A stretch of 55,642 nt of DNA from Candidatus Gastranaerophilales bacterium. GTDB lineage: Bacteria > Cyanobacteriota > Vampirovibrionia > Gastranaerophilales > Gastranaerophilaceae. The position numbers and the translations under genes were made by a program. The notes beneath the pieces are model-generated. The model searched no databases, was not told the DNA's origin, and was given only the letters and a program-made list of their open reading frames with translations. Numbering within the stretch: the first letter of the stretch is position 1; every line of letters starts with the position of its first letter. Below, in pieces: positions 1-9,140 of this stretch. Location: positions 1 through 55,642 of the forward strand of contig JAMPIM010000008.1 in NCBI GenBank assembly GCA_023662705.1, written 5' to 3'.

Positions 1-19
1 AAACAGAACGGCTTCAATT

Positions 20-904
20 CTAGACTTCAACTGTTCCACTATTTTCTTCCTTTAATATACTTTTTACGTTAGCAAGACTTGAATCAAGCTCTACATCATC
101 CTCATTACTTGCCCCTTCGTATCTTACTACGTACAAATCACCGTAAAACTCGTCTTGCATCAAATCATAATCACTGTCTACTGTCAAAAACAATAATGAA
201 ATATATGCGTTTACTCTATCCATACCAAGAAGAGTCAACTCCGTAAGTTCTATTCTATCCTGACGGTTCAAAATTTCTTCAAGATTAGCTTTTAACCTCT
301 GTACCCCATTTTCGATATATTCGTCGTGCGCAAGATTGATAATATCGTCCGGTGAAAGTCTTGCATAGTTTTGTACACGGCGTTTTGCTCTTTCGTGTGC
401 ATTTTTTAGAGATGCTTTTTTATCAAGCATTTCATAGAATTCCAATTGACGAATCAAATCACGCAAAGTTACAACACGATTATGATTTAAACGCACACTG
501 GTTCTTCTTTGAAGCACTTCATCAATAGAGATTACATTATTGGTCGGAATATATTCTTCTTCATAATCCAACGGCATCTCATCATCATACCCGAATTCGT
601 CTTCTCTCGGCGGTTCAAAATCAAGAACGTCCAAGCCTTCCAAAACATTTGATTTCAGTTTCAAAAGGATAGCAGCAAAAAGGAGGGTTCTTCCCGTCAA
701 TCTAAGGTTTTGAGCCTTTGATTGAAACAAATGAGTAAGATACTTGTCAGTAACTTCAACAATATCCACATTCCACGGGTCAATTTTACCGGATTTTGCC
801 ATATTTACAAGGATTTCAATACCATCAACCTCTGCTGTTTGCACCGCAGCAGATTGATTATTTTCTATCCCTTGTTTCATCCCATCTATATTATTTAACG
901 CCAT
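20..904 (-). CDS. scpA: Segregation and condensation protein A (ScpA kleisin)
   Basis: ScpA is the kleisin that bridges the SMC heads in the bacterial condensin complex and helps compact and segregate the chromosome. The 294-residue protein shows the typical ScpA opening at residues 27-60 (GIEILVNMAKSGKIDPWNVD followed by a Val-Glu-Val-Thr-Asp-Lys-Tyr stretch), an acidic middle, and a C-terminal winged-helix-like segment (ELTLLGMDRVNAYISLLFL). Length is slightly above the usual 240-270 because of an N-terminal extension of about 25 residues. It lies downstream of smc on the same strand, separated by one small gene. It probably has its own leaderless promoter, because TAAAAT sits 6 nt before the ATG and no Shine-Dalgarno sequence is present. 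No scpB is in the window. Confidence 0.93.
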   Translation of the reverse strand: MALNNIDGMKQGIENNQSAAVQTAEVDGIEILVNMAKSGKIDPWNVDIVEVTDKYLTHLFQSKAQNLRLTGRTLLFAAILLKLKSNVLEGLDVLDFEPPREDEFGYDDEMPLDYEEEYIPTNNVISIDEVLQRRTSVRLNHNRVVTLRDLIRQLEFYEMLDKKASLKNAHERAKRRVQNYARLSPDDIINLAHDEYIENGVQRLKANLEEILNRQDRIELTELTLLGMDRVNAYISLLFLTVDSDYDLMQDEFYGDLYVVRYEGASNEDDVELDSSLANVKSILKEENSGTVEV

Positions 905-910
905 ACTCTT

Positions 911-916
911 ATTTTA
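911..916 (-). promoter_or_regulatory. -10 box of a probable leaderless scpA promoter
   Basis: Read on the minus strand, TAAAAT is followed by the 6-nt spacer AAGAGT and then the scpA ATG. Transcription would start at or next to the start codon. Confidence 0.5.
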
Positions 917-958
917 CCGTATATCCCTTAAGTTCTAATCCTCTGAATTTATGAAAGA

Positions 959-1342
959 TTAGTACCCTTTATTTATTATCTTAAAGAAAGAACCTTCAAT
1001 ATCATATTTATCATCATTCAAAATATGTTTAATAATATCTTCACTGCCTTGTTTAGTTTTGGTTGGAAATACTTCCAGAATATATGTTTCTCTGTCTTTA
1101 TCAGTTAAAATAGGGTGATATCCTCCGCCTTGAGTTCCCACATCTGTACTTTCGATTTTTGAAATATTAAATCTTGCAACTACCTCAGCAGACTTTTCAC
1201 TTGAAAATAATGCACGTGTTGTAACGGTACAAACATCAGCACTCTTATCGCAGTGAAGACTTGAAACAGGAAATGTAAATAAAATCCATAAAAATGCTGC
1301 AATTACGATAGTAACCCATTTTAAAATATCTTTTTTAAACAT
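959..1342 (-). CDS. Small membrane-anchored protein of unknown function
   Basis: I do not recognise this 127-residue protein. Residues 8-27 form one hydrophobic segment (WVTIVIAAFLWILFTFPV) after a Lys-rich start, so it is either an N-terminal anchor or an uncleaved signal. The rest is a soluble domain rich in beta-forming residues, with two Cys near the membrane exit (HCDKSADVC). It lies 11 nt after smc and before scpA, so it is probably co-transcribed with smc. The start has a GGAG Shine-Dalgarno sequence. Topology suggests the soluble part is outside the cytoplasm, which makes a condensin role unlikely despite the location. Confidence 0.75.
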   Translation of the reverse strand: MFKKDILKWVTIVIAAFLWILFTFPVSSLHCDKSADVCTVTTRALFSSEKSAEVVARFNISKIESTDVGTQGGGYHPILTDKDRETYILEVFPTKTKQGSEDIIKHILNDDKYDIEGSFFKIINKGY

Positions 1343-1353
1343 AATTTAAACTC

Positions 1354-4300
1354 CTAATCTCTTAATTTTACACCCGTAACCTTAGAAATACCCTTTTCTT
1401 TCTGCGTTACACCGATTGTACGGTTCGCAGATTCAATCATCGGTTTTCTGTGGCTTACAACAATAAACTGTGTTGTTTCAGCCTGTGATTGAACAATATG
1501 CGCTAATTTTTCTACGTTAATACCGTCCAAACTTGCATCAACCTCATCAAACGCATAGAAAGGTGCCGGCATATATTTTTGTATCGCAAACACAAATGAT
1601 AGAGCTGTCAGAGCCTTTTCGCCGCCTGACATGCCGGCTAAGCGCTGTTTTTTCTTATCCCTTGGCTGAGCCTCAATATCAAGCCCGCCTGCGAACGGAT
1701 TTTCTTCGTTTTCTAATATAAGCGTTCCTTCACCGTCTGAAAGCCTATGGAAAATATCTTTAAAGTTTTCATTAATCACGTTATAAGTCTTAAGGAAAGT
1801 TTCTTTCTTCAAATCCTCATAACCCTTCATACGCTCCATAATCTGCGCACGTTCTGTCGTTAATGTTTCAATTTGAGACTGTAATGCCTGCTGACGTTCA
1901 AGAACTTTTTCGTAATCTTCAAGCGCTCTCATGTTAACTGCACCCAACTCATCCATTCTGCGCTGCAATCTCTGAATACGAGCAGTAATCTCATCTATCG
2001 ACATCTCAACAGGAGTTAGTTCAGAAATATTTACCCCGGCTTCTGTTAAGATATTTTTTGTTTCTTCTAACATTGGCTCAAGTTCACGTCTGCGGGCTTT
2101 GAATGACTCAATTTGCTCTCCGATTTTCTCGATATCAGATAGTTTTAAGTTCTTTTGTGTTTCTAAATCAACCAAGTCTTTGTTGATTGAATTACGTTGT
2201 TCAAGCAGTTCGCCTAATTTTTCCGTAATCTCTTTAATCTGAACATCAAGAACTTCAAACTCAGCCTGTAAACCTTTAATTTCTTCTGCGAATTTAGCTT
2301 TATCCAATTCTAATTCTTTGTTATTGGCTAAAGTTCTCTCAATCGTATCATTATGAGTTTTGATTGTTGTATTAATAAAATCAATTCTCTGATGCAAACC
2401 TTCTATTTCGTTATTAGCATCAGCCATATTTTTTTCATAGCGCTTGATTTCGGCTTCTACGCCAGAAGTCTTTTCTTTCAAATCCTTCAAATCGGCATCA
2501 TTCATAAGTTTTTCAACTTCCGAAATCTCTGTTTGAAGATTTGTCATCTTCTCAGAAATATCAATATGCTGTTCTTCGATTTTGTCCAGTTCTTTTTCGA
2601 TTTTTGAGATTTCTGGCTCAGTAACTTTTAAGAACTCCTGTTTTTCATCAATATTCTTTTGTGTATTAGCAAAACTGGTTTCTAAATTTGTTAACTCCAG
2701 TTTCGCCTTGTTAAACTCAGTTGTAGAAGAAGAATAACGACCTCTTATATCTTCCATTTTAGCTTCCAATGAAGAGCGTTTTGAGATAAGAGCAGAGTAT
2801 TTGGTTTCCATTTCCTTCAAACGAGCTCTGAATGTATCAATTTCACTATCGGAGTTTTGAGCAAACTTTAACCCAGTTTTTCTGACAGCACCACCAGTGA
2901 TTGAACCTGATTTTTCAAACAAATCACCGGATAGCGTTACCATTCTGTATTTACCGATAAGTTTATTCGCAACACTTCTGTCTTCAACAACAAGAGTATC
3001 GCCAACCGCGTAATAGAATGCATTTAAGTACTCGTCTTCAAAATCAATCAGGTTAATTGCAAAATCAATTACGCCTTTTTCTTTTGGAAGATTAAGGCTC
3101 TTCGGACACTTAACAATCTTATTCAGAGGAACGAATGTTGCACGGCCTGCATTTGATGATTTCAATAACTCAATACAAGTTGAAGCTACGTGTTCATCAT
3201 CAACAACAATATGTGCCATTCTTCCGCCGACAGCAATTTCCATAGCGGTAGAAAACTCTTCATCAACCTGACCGAGTTTCATAAGAGGCGCATGCACCCC
3301 TCTAATATTTGCCCCTACAACGGTATCAACCGCACGTCCAAGGTTAGCATCTTCGTTCGCCTGCTTAACTGCCTCAAGCTGATAAATCTTCTTACGCGCC
3401 GCTTGAAGATCATAATCCATATCCGTGATTTCATTCTTAGTCTTGTCATATTCATCCAAAGTATTCTTAAGGATGTTTTTGAAATCTTCAAGTTCTGCAC
3501 CAAGCTGTTCTATCATTAATTCTTTAGAAGATTTTGTTTCAGAGAAATTAGCCTTAAACGCTTCCAATTCAGCAAGTTTAGCGCGAGCTTCTTCCAGTTG
3601 TTTTTTCTTTGTTGAAAGTTCTGCTTCCATCGGAGCTTGTTTTTGGATAAGCTTTGTTTCTTTATCCTGTTCACCTTCAAGCTCTTTTCTTAAAGTATTT
3701 CTGCGCTCGATATGTTTTTCAGCTGTTTCGTTTAAGCCTGACATATCTTCTAAGATTTTATGCAAAATCTTTTTCTGTTCTTCTATATTAGCTTCAATCC
3801 CTTTTATATTTTCCTGTGTCATTGAGATTTTGAGCTCGGATTCTTTGATTTTACCCTGCTGTGTTTCAATACCGTTTTTAGTATTCTCAATTGTTTTCAA
3901 ATTATCCTGAATCTGTTTGTCTGCATAAGTTATTGAAGATTCTTTTCTTGAAATAGAACCTTTTATTTCTTCTGCTTTTTGTTTTAATTCAAGCTGATGA
4001 GTTTCACCCTTTTCCTTGATAGTAGCGGAAATCTCTTCATATTTTTCACGGATAAGCTTTAGTCTTTCGTCAATATCTTTTGATTTAAGCTCTTCTTCTT
4101 TTTTCTTTTTGGTGAACTCTAAAATATTTTCATGCGCTTTTTCAAGGTTTCTTCTCAAATCAAAGAATTTAACCGTATTAATCTGACTTTCTAAGCCTGA
4201 TTTTTCGTCTTTTAACTTCTGGTATTTTAGAGCAACTTCACGTTCTTCATTCAGTTTTTCAAGGTTAACATTAACCTCATTCAAAATAAGAGTCGAATTA

Positions 4301-4845
4301 ACAACACGTTTTTCAACAGTTTCCAACTCACTCATTGCCTGCTCTATACGGCGGTCGAAATCTGCAACACCTGCGATTTCGTCAATGATTTTGCGACGTT
4401 CGCCAACCGTACAATTTGTAATAGACATAACGTCACCTTGCATCATGACGTTATAACTGTTAGGAGTAATGTTATATTTTTCTAATTTGGCATGAATATC
4501 AGATAAAGTCGCAATTTTATCATCCAAATAATAAATACTGTTAAAGCCCTGAGAGGATTTGCGGATTCTTCTTGCAACAGAAAAATCACCGTCTTCGGTC
4601 TCGCCGAAAGTAACTTTTACAAAGGCTTCGTTTCTTTTGTTGTAGGTTGAGATTAAGTGGAAGAGCTTCTCTGCACGCAGAGTTCTGGAAGTAGAAAGCC
4701 CGAGCGCAAACAAAATACTGTCAATAATATTACTCTTCCCTGACCCGTTAGGCCCTGAAATAGTAGTAAAACCTTTAAGCATAGGTATTTCAACTTTATT
4801 CGCAAACGACTTAAAGTTATCAACTTCCAGTTGTTTAATGTACAT
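1354..4845 (-). CDS. smc: Chromosome partition protein SMC
   Basis: This is the ATPase of the bacterial condensin complex. In this 1163-residue protein the N-terminal head has Walker A (GPNGSGKSN, residues 31-39) and the C-terminal head has the ABC signature LAGMSGGEKALTALSF and Walker B YAFDEVDASLD. Between them lie two long coiled coils flanking a hinge near residues 490-640 (GVHAPLMKLGQVDEEF, GGRMAHIVVDD). I chose the start at 4845 (MYIKQLEVDNFKSF) because GGAGGGG lies just upstream. The open frame extends 14 codons further, but that stretch has no conserved SMC sequence and contains the ribosome binding site. It heads the smc / small protein / scpA group. Confidence 0.97.
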   Translation of the reverse strand: MYIKQLEVDNFKSFANKVEIPMLKGFTTISGPNGSGKSNIIDSILFALGLSTSRTLRAEKLFHLISTYNKRNEAFVKVTFGETEDGDFSVARRIRKSSQGFNSIYYLDDKIATLSDIHAKLEKYNITPNSYNVMMQGDVMSITNCTVGERRKIIDEIAGVADFDRRIEQAMSELETVEKRVVNSTLILNEVNVNLEKLNEEREVALKYQKLKDEKSGLESQINTVKFFDLRRNLEKAHENILEFTKKKKEEELKSKDIDERLKLIREKYEEISATIKEKGETHQLELKQKAEEIKGSISRKESSITYADKQIQDNLKTIENTKNGIETQQGKIKESELKISMTQENIKGIEANIEEQKKILHKILEDMSGLNETAEKHIERRNTLRKELEGEQDKETKLIQKQAPMEAELSTKKKQLEEARAKLAELEAFKANFSETKSSKELMIEQLGAELEDFKNILKNTLDEYDKTKNEITDMDYDLQAARKKIYQLEAVKQANEDANLGRAVDTVVGANIRGVHAPLMKLGQVDEEFSTAMEIAVGGRMAHIVVDDEHVASTCIELLKSSNAGRATFVPLNKIVKCPKSLNLPKEKGVIDFAINLIDFEDEYLNAFYYAVGDTLVVEDRSVANKLIGKYRMVTLSGDLFEKSGSITGGAVRKTGLKFAQNSDSEIDTFRARLKEMETKYSALISKRSSLEAKMEDIRGRYSSSTTEFNKAKLELTNLETSFANTQKNIDEKQEFLKVTEPEISKIEKELDKIEEQHIDISEKMTNLQTEISEVEKLMNDADLKDLKEKTSGVEAEIKRYEKNMADANNEIEGLHQRIDFINTTIKTHNDTIERTLANNKELELDKAKFAEEIKGLQAEFEVLDVQIKEITEKLGELLEQRNSINKDLVDLETQKNLKLSDIEKIGEQIESFKARRRELEPMLEETKNILTEAGVNISELTPVEMSIDEITARIQRLQRRMDELGAVNMRALEDYEKVLERQQALQSQIETLTTERAQIMERMKGYEDLKKETFLKTYNVINENFKDIFHRLSDGEGTLILENEENPFAGGLDIEAQPRDKKKQRLAGMSGGEKALTALSFVFAIQKYMPAPFYAFDEVDASLDGINVEKLAHIVQSQAETTQFIVVSHRKPMIESANRTIGVTQKEKGISKVTGVKLRD

Positions 4846-4917
4846 TAATCCCCTCCGTATCTTATTAAACACTAAACTCAAAGGCATGTCAAAGAGTTTA
4901 CAATACGTTTCACTAGA

Positions 4918-7900
4918 CTAGGAGTGCGTTAGAATTCCTAAGATAAATTCCATATTAATATTTCTTGTCGAAGCCATTAATGTAGAAGATGCCTGCTGTA
5001 AAATTTGATACTTAATCAAATTAGAACTTTCTTCCGCAATATCAGCATCACGTAAAGTCGAGCGTGTTGAAATAAGATTTTCCATCTGTATCGATTGGCT
5101 CTCAAGAACTGTTGTAAGCCTGTCTAAAACAGAACCAATATTTAAGAGCTGTTCTTCTACCTGCGAATTCAAATCATCAAGTTTTGAGAGATTCTCTTCC
5201 AAATTTGCAGGGTCTGAGAAATCCAGATAAAAATCAAACAGATTAAAACTGATTGACATATTAATAAACGAGCTTTCACTTGTACCTAAATCAATTTTAA
5301 GAGTCAGCTCAAACGGACGCGGAGTAATATCTACAACATTGGTAAATTGTGTATTTTTTCCGTTATTAATCATTGTATTGCGATTACCGCCTTCGCCATC
5401 AATAACGTTATCGTTCCCTTTTGAAACAACAAATGCATCATTGGAATCCCCGCCGTTCATGGTATTTCTGTCGCCTGAAACCGTAATATTATCAACGCCC
5501 GTTCCGCCTTGATATGTATTCTCATTCCCACGAATATTAACGTCATTATTACCATTGGCTGATGATACATCATTTCCGTCACCGCGGATTTCTATTTTGT
5601 CATTGCCTGTTCCGGTATCTACTATATTGCTGTTACCGTTAATATGCACTTTCTCATCACCGTTTTGTGAAGTATACGAATTTCCTTCACCATAGATATT
5701 CACATCACCGACAGCAGTGCCGACATTAATATTATTGTTTTGACCGTCAACACCAACCTTATTATTGCCGCTGCCCGCAGTGACAGTATTTGAAGAACCT
5801 GCTACCGAAAAATTATTATCTCCGTTTCCTGCCGTAATCGTATTACCGTCACTTCTTACATTTACGGTATTATTGCCGTTATTAAGTTCTACGTTATTAT
5901 TTGCACCGTTGAGGGTAATTTTATCATTACCTGCACCTGTATTAATATTTGTATTATCAGAAGAATTGACAACAATCGTATCATCGCCGTTGCCCGCATC
6001 AATAAGCTTGTTTGTAGATTCATTGAGATTAATTATATCGTTCCCGTCACCCGCATTAATCGAGTTATTTGCTGTGTTCATATTAATGGTATCATTACCG
6101 CCAAGAGCATTGACAATATTGTTCGTACCTTGCTCAATCGTAATAATATCAGCCAGATTTCCGCCGTTAACAGTATTGTTGTCCCCGCGGATATTTAATT
6201 TATGAGAAGAATTTAATACTGAATCAAGCGTTAAATCAGAGCCGTCAAGTGTAATAACTCCTGTATTCGGATTGAATGAATACCTTAACTGATTAGAAGC
6301 AGGAGCTGTTCCATCTGCATTTTGGTTGGTTACGGTATAAGTTTTTCCGTTGAGTTCAAAAGTCTTAACTTCCCCGACATAAGAAAATACAAGCATTCCG
6401 CTGTTTGGGTCTTTGTTTACGTTAGTAAGCGTTGTATTGACTCCGTTATCGACATAGAAATTATTCCCTGTTCCGCCATCAACAGTATTATTACTTCCGT
6501 CAATAACTACATAGTCATTCCCGCCTCCGCCCATAACAATGTTGTTATTGCCTTTCATATAGAAAGTATCATCGCCTGCACCGCCTGAAACCGTAATATT
6601 ATTACAATTGATGTTATAAATATTGTTGCCATAGTTATCCGAAACACGAATTACGCTATTCAAATTATATGTATCATTGCCTTCTCCGCCATCGACCATA
6701 TATGGAGCGCTACTACCTACAATAGTAATAATATCGTCTCCCGCGTCACCAAAAATATTTGCCGAATAAGCAGTGATAACATCATTACCGTCACCTCCCT
6801 CAATACGAACATCGCCTGCATAAGTCGAAGTAATGGTGTCATTACCGCCCATACCATATATACTAGTTCCATAAGCATAGTTCACAACCGTATCATCTTG
6901 TTCACCGCCATAAAAATGCAAACCTTTACCGCCTTGCAAAATAACATTGTGAGCGACATCAGCAGCACCTTTAATAAGTAAATTAGTACCTGCAAACTCA
7001 ACCTCGCCCGTTACGGAATTATAACGGTACAAGAGATTGGAAGAGTTTGCAGACCTTCTTGAAACTTCATAATCAACCCCATTGACTGTTAACACAGATG
7101 AACCGCTGGTTGGAAGATTAAAAACAGAAGCATTGTCAGCTGAGCCAAAACCATATATAAGAGAATTGTTTGCATTACCTCCTGCTAAAGTATTATTACC
7201 ACTGCCTGCATAAACAGAAGAATGATTTAATCTTTGAGCATTTTGGATAGTGTTGTCACCATTACCAAACTCAAACGAAGAACAAATACCCGCGGAACTA
7301 TTAGTCAGGATAACCGTGTTATTTCCATTATCAGCCTTAATCAAATTATTAGAATGAGTTATAGAAATTGTATTATTTCCTGCTCCAGCAAAAACCGAAG
7401 AATAACCTGCTACAGTTATATTGTCATCACCATTACCGCCATATATAGTATTACTAGACATGGTAGAAACAACCGTATCACCTTGATCACCTGCGTAATA
7501 ACCAATACTGCTTGCTGTTATTTTTATATTATGCTTCTGATTTTCATCACCTCTTATAGTAAAGTGACCTGATTTTATCTCAATAGCTCCATCGGAATTT
7601 ATTGTATATAAAAAATTAGAAGCAGCTCCCTTGTTATTTGTAACTTGATAATTTAGTCCGTTAATTGTAAGATTTTTAGTTCCATACGCATTAAACTCAA
7701 CAACCTGAGCATTAGCATTCGGTACATTAATCAAAGTCGCATTACTTGATTTATTTTCAACATAGTTAGTACCTGCTCCGCCATCTACATAAGCTTTTAC
7801 CTCAGTAGTATTGATATAAAATTTATCTTCACCATCCTGACCATATAATTCTATACCACCAACTATAGTATTGACATTAAAGATATCATCGCCTGCTCCG

Positions 7901-8811
7901 CCATATACATAAGTATTGTACGAATTAATATTAAACGTATCATTTCCGTTTTCACCGTATATATATGAATCACGACAATCAGACGTTAAGATGTCATCAC
8001 CATCTCCTCCATAGAGATAATTACCGGCTGAAGAAGAATCGTTTGAACCTGCAACGTGAATACTATCATTGAGTTTACCCCCATAAATACTGTTAGAAGA
8101 GCCGTAAATAATAAGTTTATGGGATTTATTCTCCTCTCCGCGGACTTCCATACTGTTAATATACAAAGTCACTTCGCCCGTGGTTTTGTCTTTGGAGTAT
8201 GAAAGGGTTTGGGCTGCAGCAGACTTGTTTCTGACTGTATAGTTTACACCGTCAATGGAGATAGTTTTTGTCTCTGAAGCAGCAAAATCAACCGCTCCCG
8301 AAAGAGTATTGTCATCAGTAAGCGCAACAGGTGCAACTGCCGAGCGGGATTTAACTTTTGCTTTTGAAAGTTTTGCAACGGCATCATCCTGCGGAGATTC
8401 AAAGAGCTTTAATCCGTTGAATTCTGTATTCTCACGAATCTGCTTTATCTGTGCAATAATCTCATCAGCCTCTGCCTGCATAGCATCAAGAGACTGTTTC
8501 CCATAATTTCCGTTTGCTGCCTGAATAGATAATGCACGCAAACGCGCTAGTTGGTCTTGAATATTTTCCAAAGCACCCTGCGCTGTGGAAAGCAAAGAAA
8601 TACCGTCTTCCGTATTATTTCTTACTTTCAGAAGCGAGTTTATTTTCGTCGACAAATTTGTCACAATGCTTAAATTAGCAGCATTGTCCTTTGCATGATT
8701 GAGTTTATACCCTGTTGTCAGACGCTCTATTGTCTTATTAATCCCGCCTGTCGAAAAATTGAGGCTGTTTAGGAGGATTAAATCAGAAATGTTGGTATTG
8801 AGGCTAATCAT
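4918..8811 (-). CDS. Giant flagellin with RTX-like repeat insertion
   Basis: This 1297-residue flagellin-family protein has normal flagellin ends and a very large repetitive middle. Residues 1-140 are a D0/D1 domain (SLNTNISDLILLNSLN, IERLTTGYKLNHAKDNAANL, DGISLLSTAQGALENIQDQL, RALSIQAANGNYG). Residues 1225-1297 are the returning C-terminal helices (STRSTLRDADIAEESSNLI, YQILQQASSTLMAS). Between them are four units. Each starts with a module of about 60 residues (near 183, 378, 573 and 816; core Asn-Gly-x-x-Tyr-x-Val) and continues with Gly/Asp/Asn-rich turns such as YGGDGDDILT, GGNGDDNIT and GGAGDDTFY. These resemble the RTX beta-roll nonapeptide GGxGxDxUx. Ordinary flagellins have 270-550 residues. 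Secretion would be through the flagellar export apparatus. AAGGAGG precedes the ATG. Calcium binding is inferred from the motif. Confidence 0.9.
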   Translation of the reverse strand: MISLNTNISDLILLNSLNFSTGGINKTIERLTTGYKLNHAKDNAANLSIVTNLSTKINSLLKVRNNTEDGISLLSTAQGALENIQDQLARLRALSIQAANGNYGKQSLDAMQAEADEIIAQIKQIRENTEFNGLKLFESPQDDAVAKLSKAKVKSRSAVAPVALTDDNTLSGAVDFAASETKTISIDGVNYTVRNKSAAAQTLSYSKDKTTGEVTLYINSMEVRGEENKSHKLIIYGSSNSIYGGKLNDSIHVAGSNDSSSAGNYLYGGDGDDILTSDCRDSYIYGENGNDTFNINSYNTYVYGGAGDDIFNVNTIVGGIELYGQDGEDKFYINTTEVKAYVDGGAGTNYVENKSSNATLINVPNANAQVVEFNAYGTKNLTINGLNYQVTNNKGAASNFLYTINSDGAIEIKSGHFTIRGDENQKHNIKITASSIGYYAGDQGDTVVSTMSSNTIYGGNGDDNITVAGYSSVFAGAGNNTISITHSNNLIKADNGNNTVILTNSSAGICSSFEFGNGDNTIQNAQRLNHSSVYAGSGNNTLAGGNANNSLIYGFGSADNASVFNLPTSGSSVLTVNGVDYEVSRRSANSSNLLYRYNSVTGEVEFAGTNLLIKGAADVAHNVILQGGKGLHFYGGEQDDTVVNYAYGTSIYGMGGNDTITSTYAGDVRIEGGDGNDVITAYSANIFGDAGDDIITIVGSSAPYMVDGGEGNDTYNLNSVIRVSDNYGNNIYNINCNNITVSGGAGDDTFYMKGNNNIVMGGGGNDYVVIDGSNNTVDGGTGNNFYVDNGVNTTLTNVNKDPNSGMLVFSYVGEVKTFELNGKTYTVTNQNADGTAPASNQLRYSFNPNTGVITLDGSDLTLDSVLNSSHKLNIRGDNNTVNGGNLADIITIEQGTNNIVNALGGNDTINMNTANNSINAGDGNDIINLNESTNKLIDAGNGDDTIVVNSSDNTNINTGAGNDKITLNGANNNVELNNGNNTVNVRSDGNTITAGNGDNNFSVAGSSNTVTAGSGNNKVGVDGQNNNINVGTAVGDVNIYGEGNSYTSQNGDEKVHINGNSNIVDTGTGNDKIEIRGDGNDVSSANGNNDVNIRGNENTYQGGTGVDNITVSGDRNTMNGGDSNDAFVVSKGNDNVIDGEGGNRNTMINNGKNTQFTNVVDITPRPFELTLKIDLGTSESSFINMSISFNLFDFYLDFSDPANLEENLSKLDDLNSQVEEQLLNIGSVLDRLTTVLESQSIQMENLISTRSTLRDADIAEESSNLIKYQILQQASSTLMASTRNINMEFILGILTHS

Positions 8812-8818
8812 AAATCAG

Positions 8819-8825
8819 CCTCCTT
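8819..8825 (-). promoter_or_regulatory. Strong ribosome binding site of the giant flagellin
   Basis: On the minus strand AAGGAGG lies 7 nt before the ATG at 8811. It fixes the start at the Met-Ile-Ser-Leu-Asn-Thr-Asn flagellin N-terminus. Confidence 0.8.
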
Positions 8826-8860
8826 GCGAAAGTTAAGCGCGGAAGAACAGCATTATAGAG

Positions 8861-8870
8861 CCCCCCCCCC
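8861..8870. repeat. C10 homopolymer tract in the flagellin leader
   Basis: Ten consecutive C (G10 on the flagellin-coding strand) lie 50 nt before the flagellin start codon in an otherwise AT-rich genome. Tracts of this length are known sites of slipped-strand mispairing. Here it lies outside the coding region, so any effect would be on transcription or the mRNA leader. The surrounding 8871-8900 stretch is also unusually GC-rich. Confidence 0.85.
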
Positions 8871-9037
8871 GAGGTGAAACACTCTCACAGAGCGGGTTTG
8901 AGCCATCTATTCTATTTTTGAGATTAAACGAACTATACTCCATTGACTTCCGTATCCCATATATATTATATATCCTATATCTACTTCATTCCATGTTTTT
9001 TTAAGTCAATAACACTTTTTTTACAATTTTTTACATA

Positions 9038-9140
9038 TCTTAACAAGGGTCGGACGACAATCACGCCATTACAGACGTAGCGTGAAACTACGGGTCGTCC
9101 TCTGCTGACTTTGTTACTAGGGGGTTCGAGTTGGTTGGGG
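9038..9140. repeat. Structured intergenic repeat, copy 1
   Basis: This is one of two related elements (the other at 36867-36966, same orientation). Both share GGGTCGGACGACAATC on the left, GGTCGTCCTCTGCTGACTTT in the middle and GGGGGTTCG on the right. GGACGAC pairs with GTCGTCC, and the helix extends through GTC/GAC across a 6-nt bulge. The interior between the arms differs between copies. In copy 1 the interior can form its own hairpin (CGTAG/CTACG), and an outer TAACAA/TTGTTA pair flanks the stem. Confidence 0.7.

Noticed and set aside
4846..4887. Upstream start of SMC giving 14 more residues.
   Set aside because: The ribosome binding site GGAGGGG lies within this stretch and SMC proteins start at the Met-Tyr-Ile-Lys-type segment.
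4918..8811. The many short near-repeats in this DNA look like a CRISPR or satellite array, and long plus-strand frames run through it (for example 5765-6205).
   Set aside because: The repeats encode a continuous minus-strand reading frame with flagellin ends. They are uneven at DNA level and lack unique spacers of fixed length; the plus-strand frames are by-products of the biased composition.
9119..9140. GGGGGTTCGAG resembles a tRNA T-arm.
   Set aside because: There is no matching CCCCC arm, acceptor stem or anticodon arm around either copy, so it is not a tRNA.
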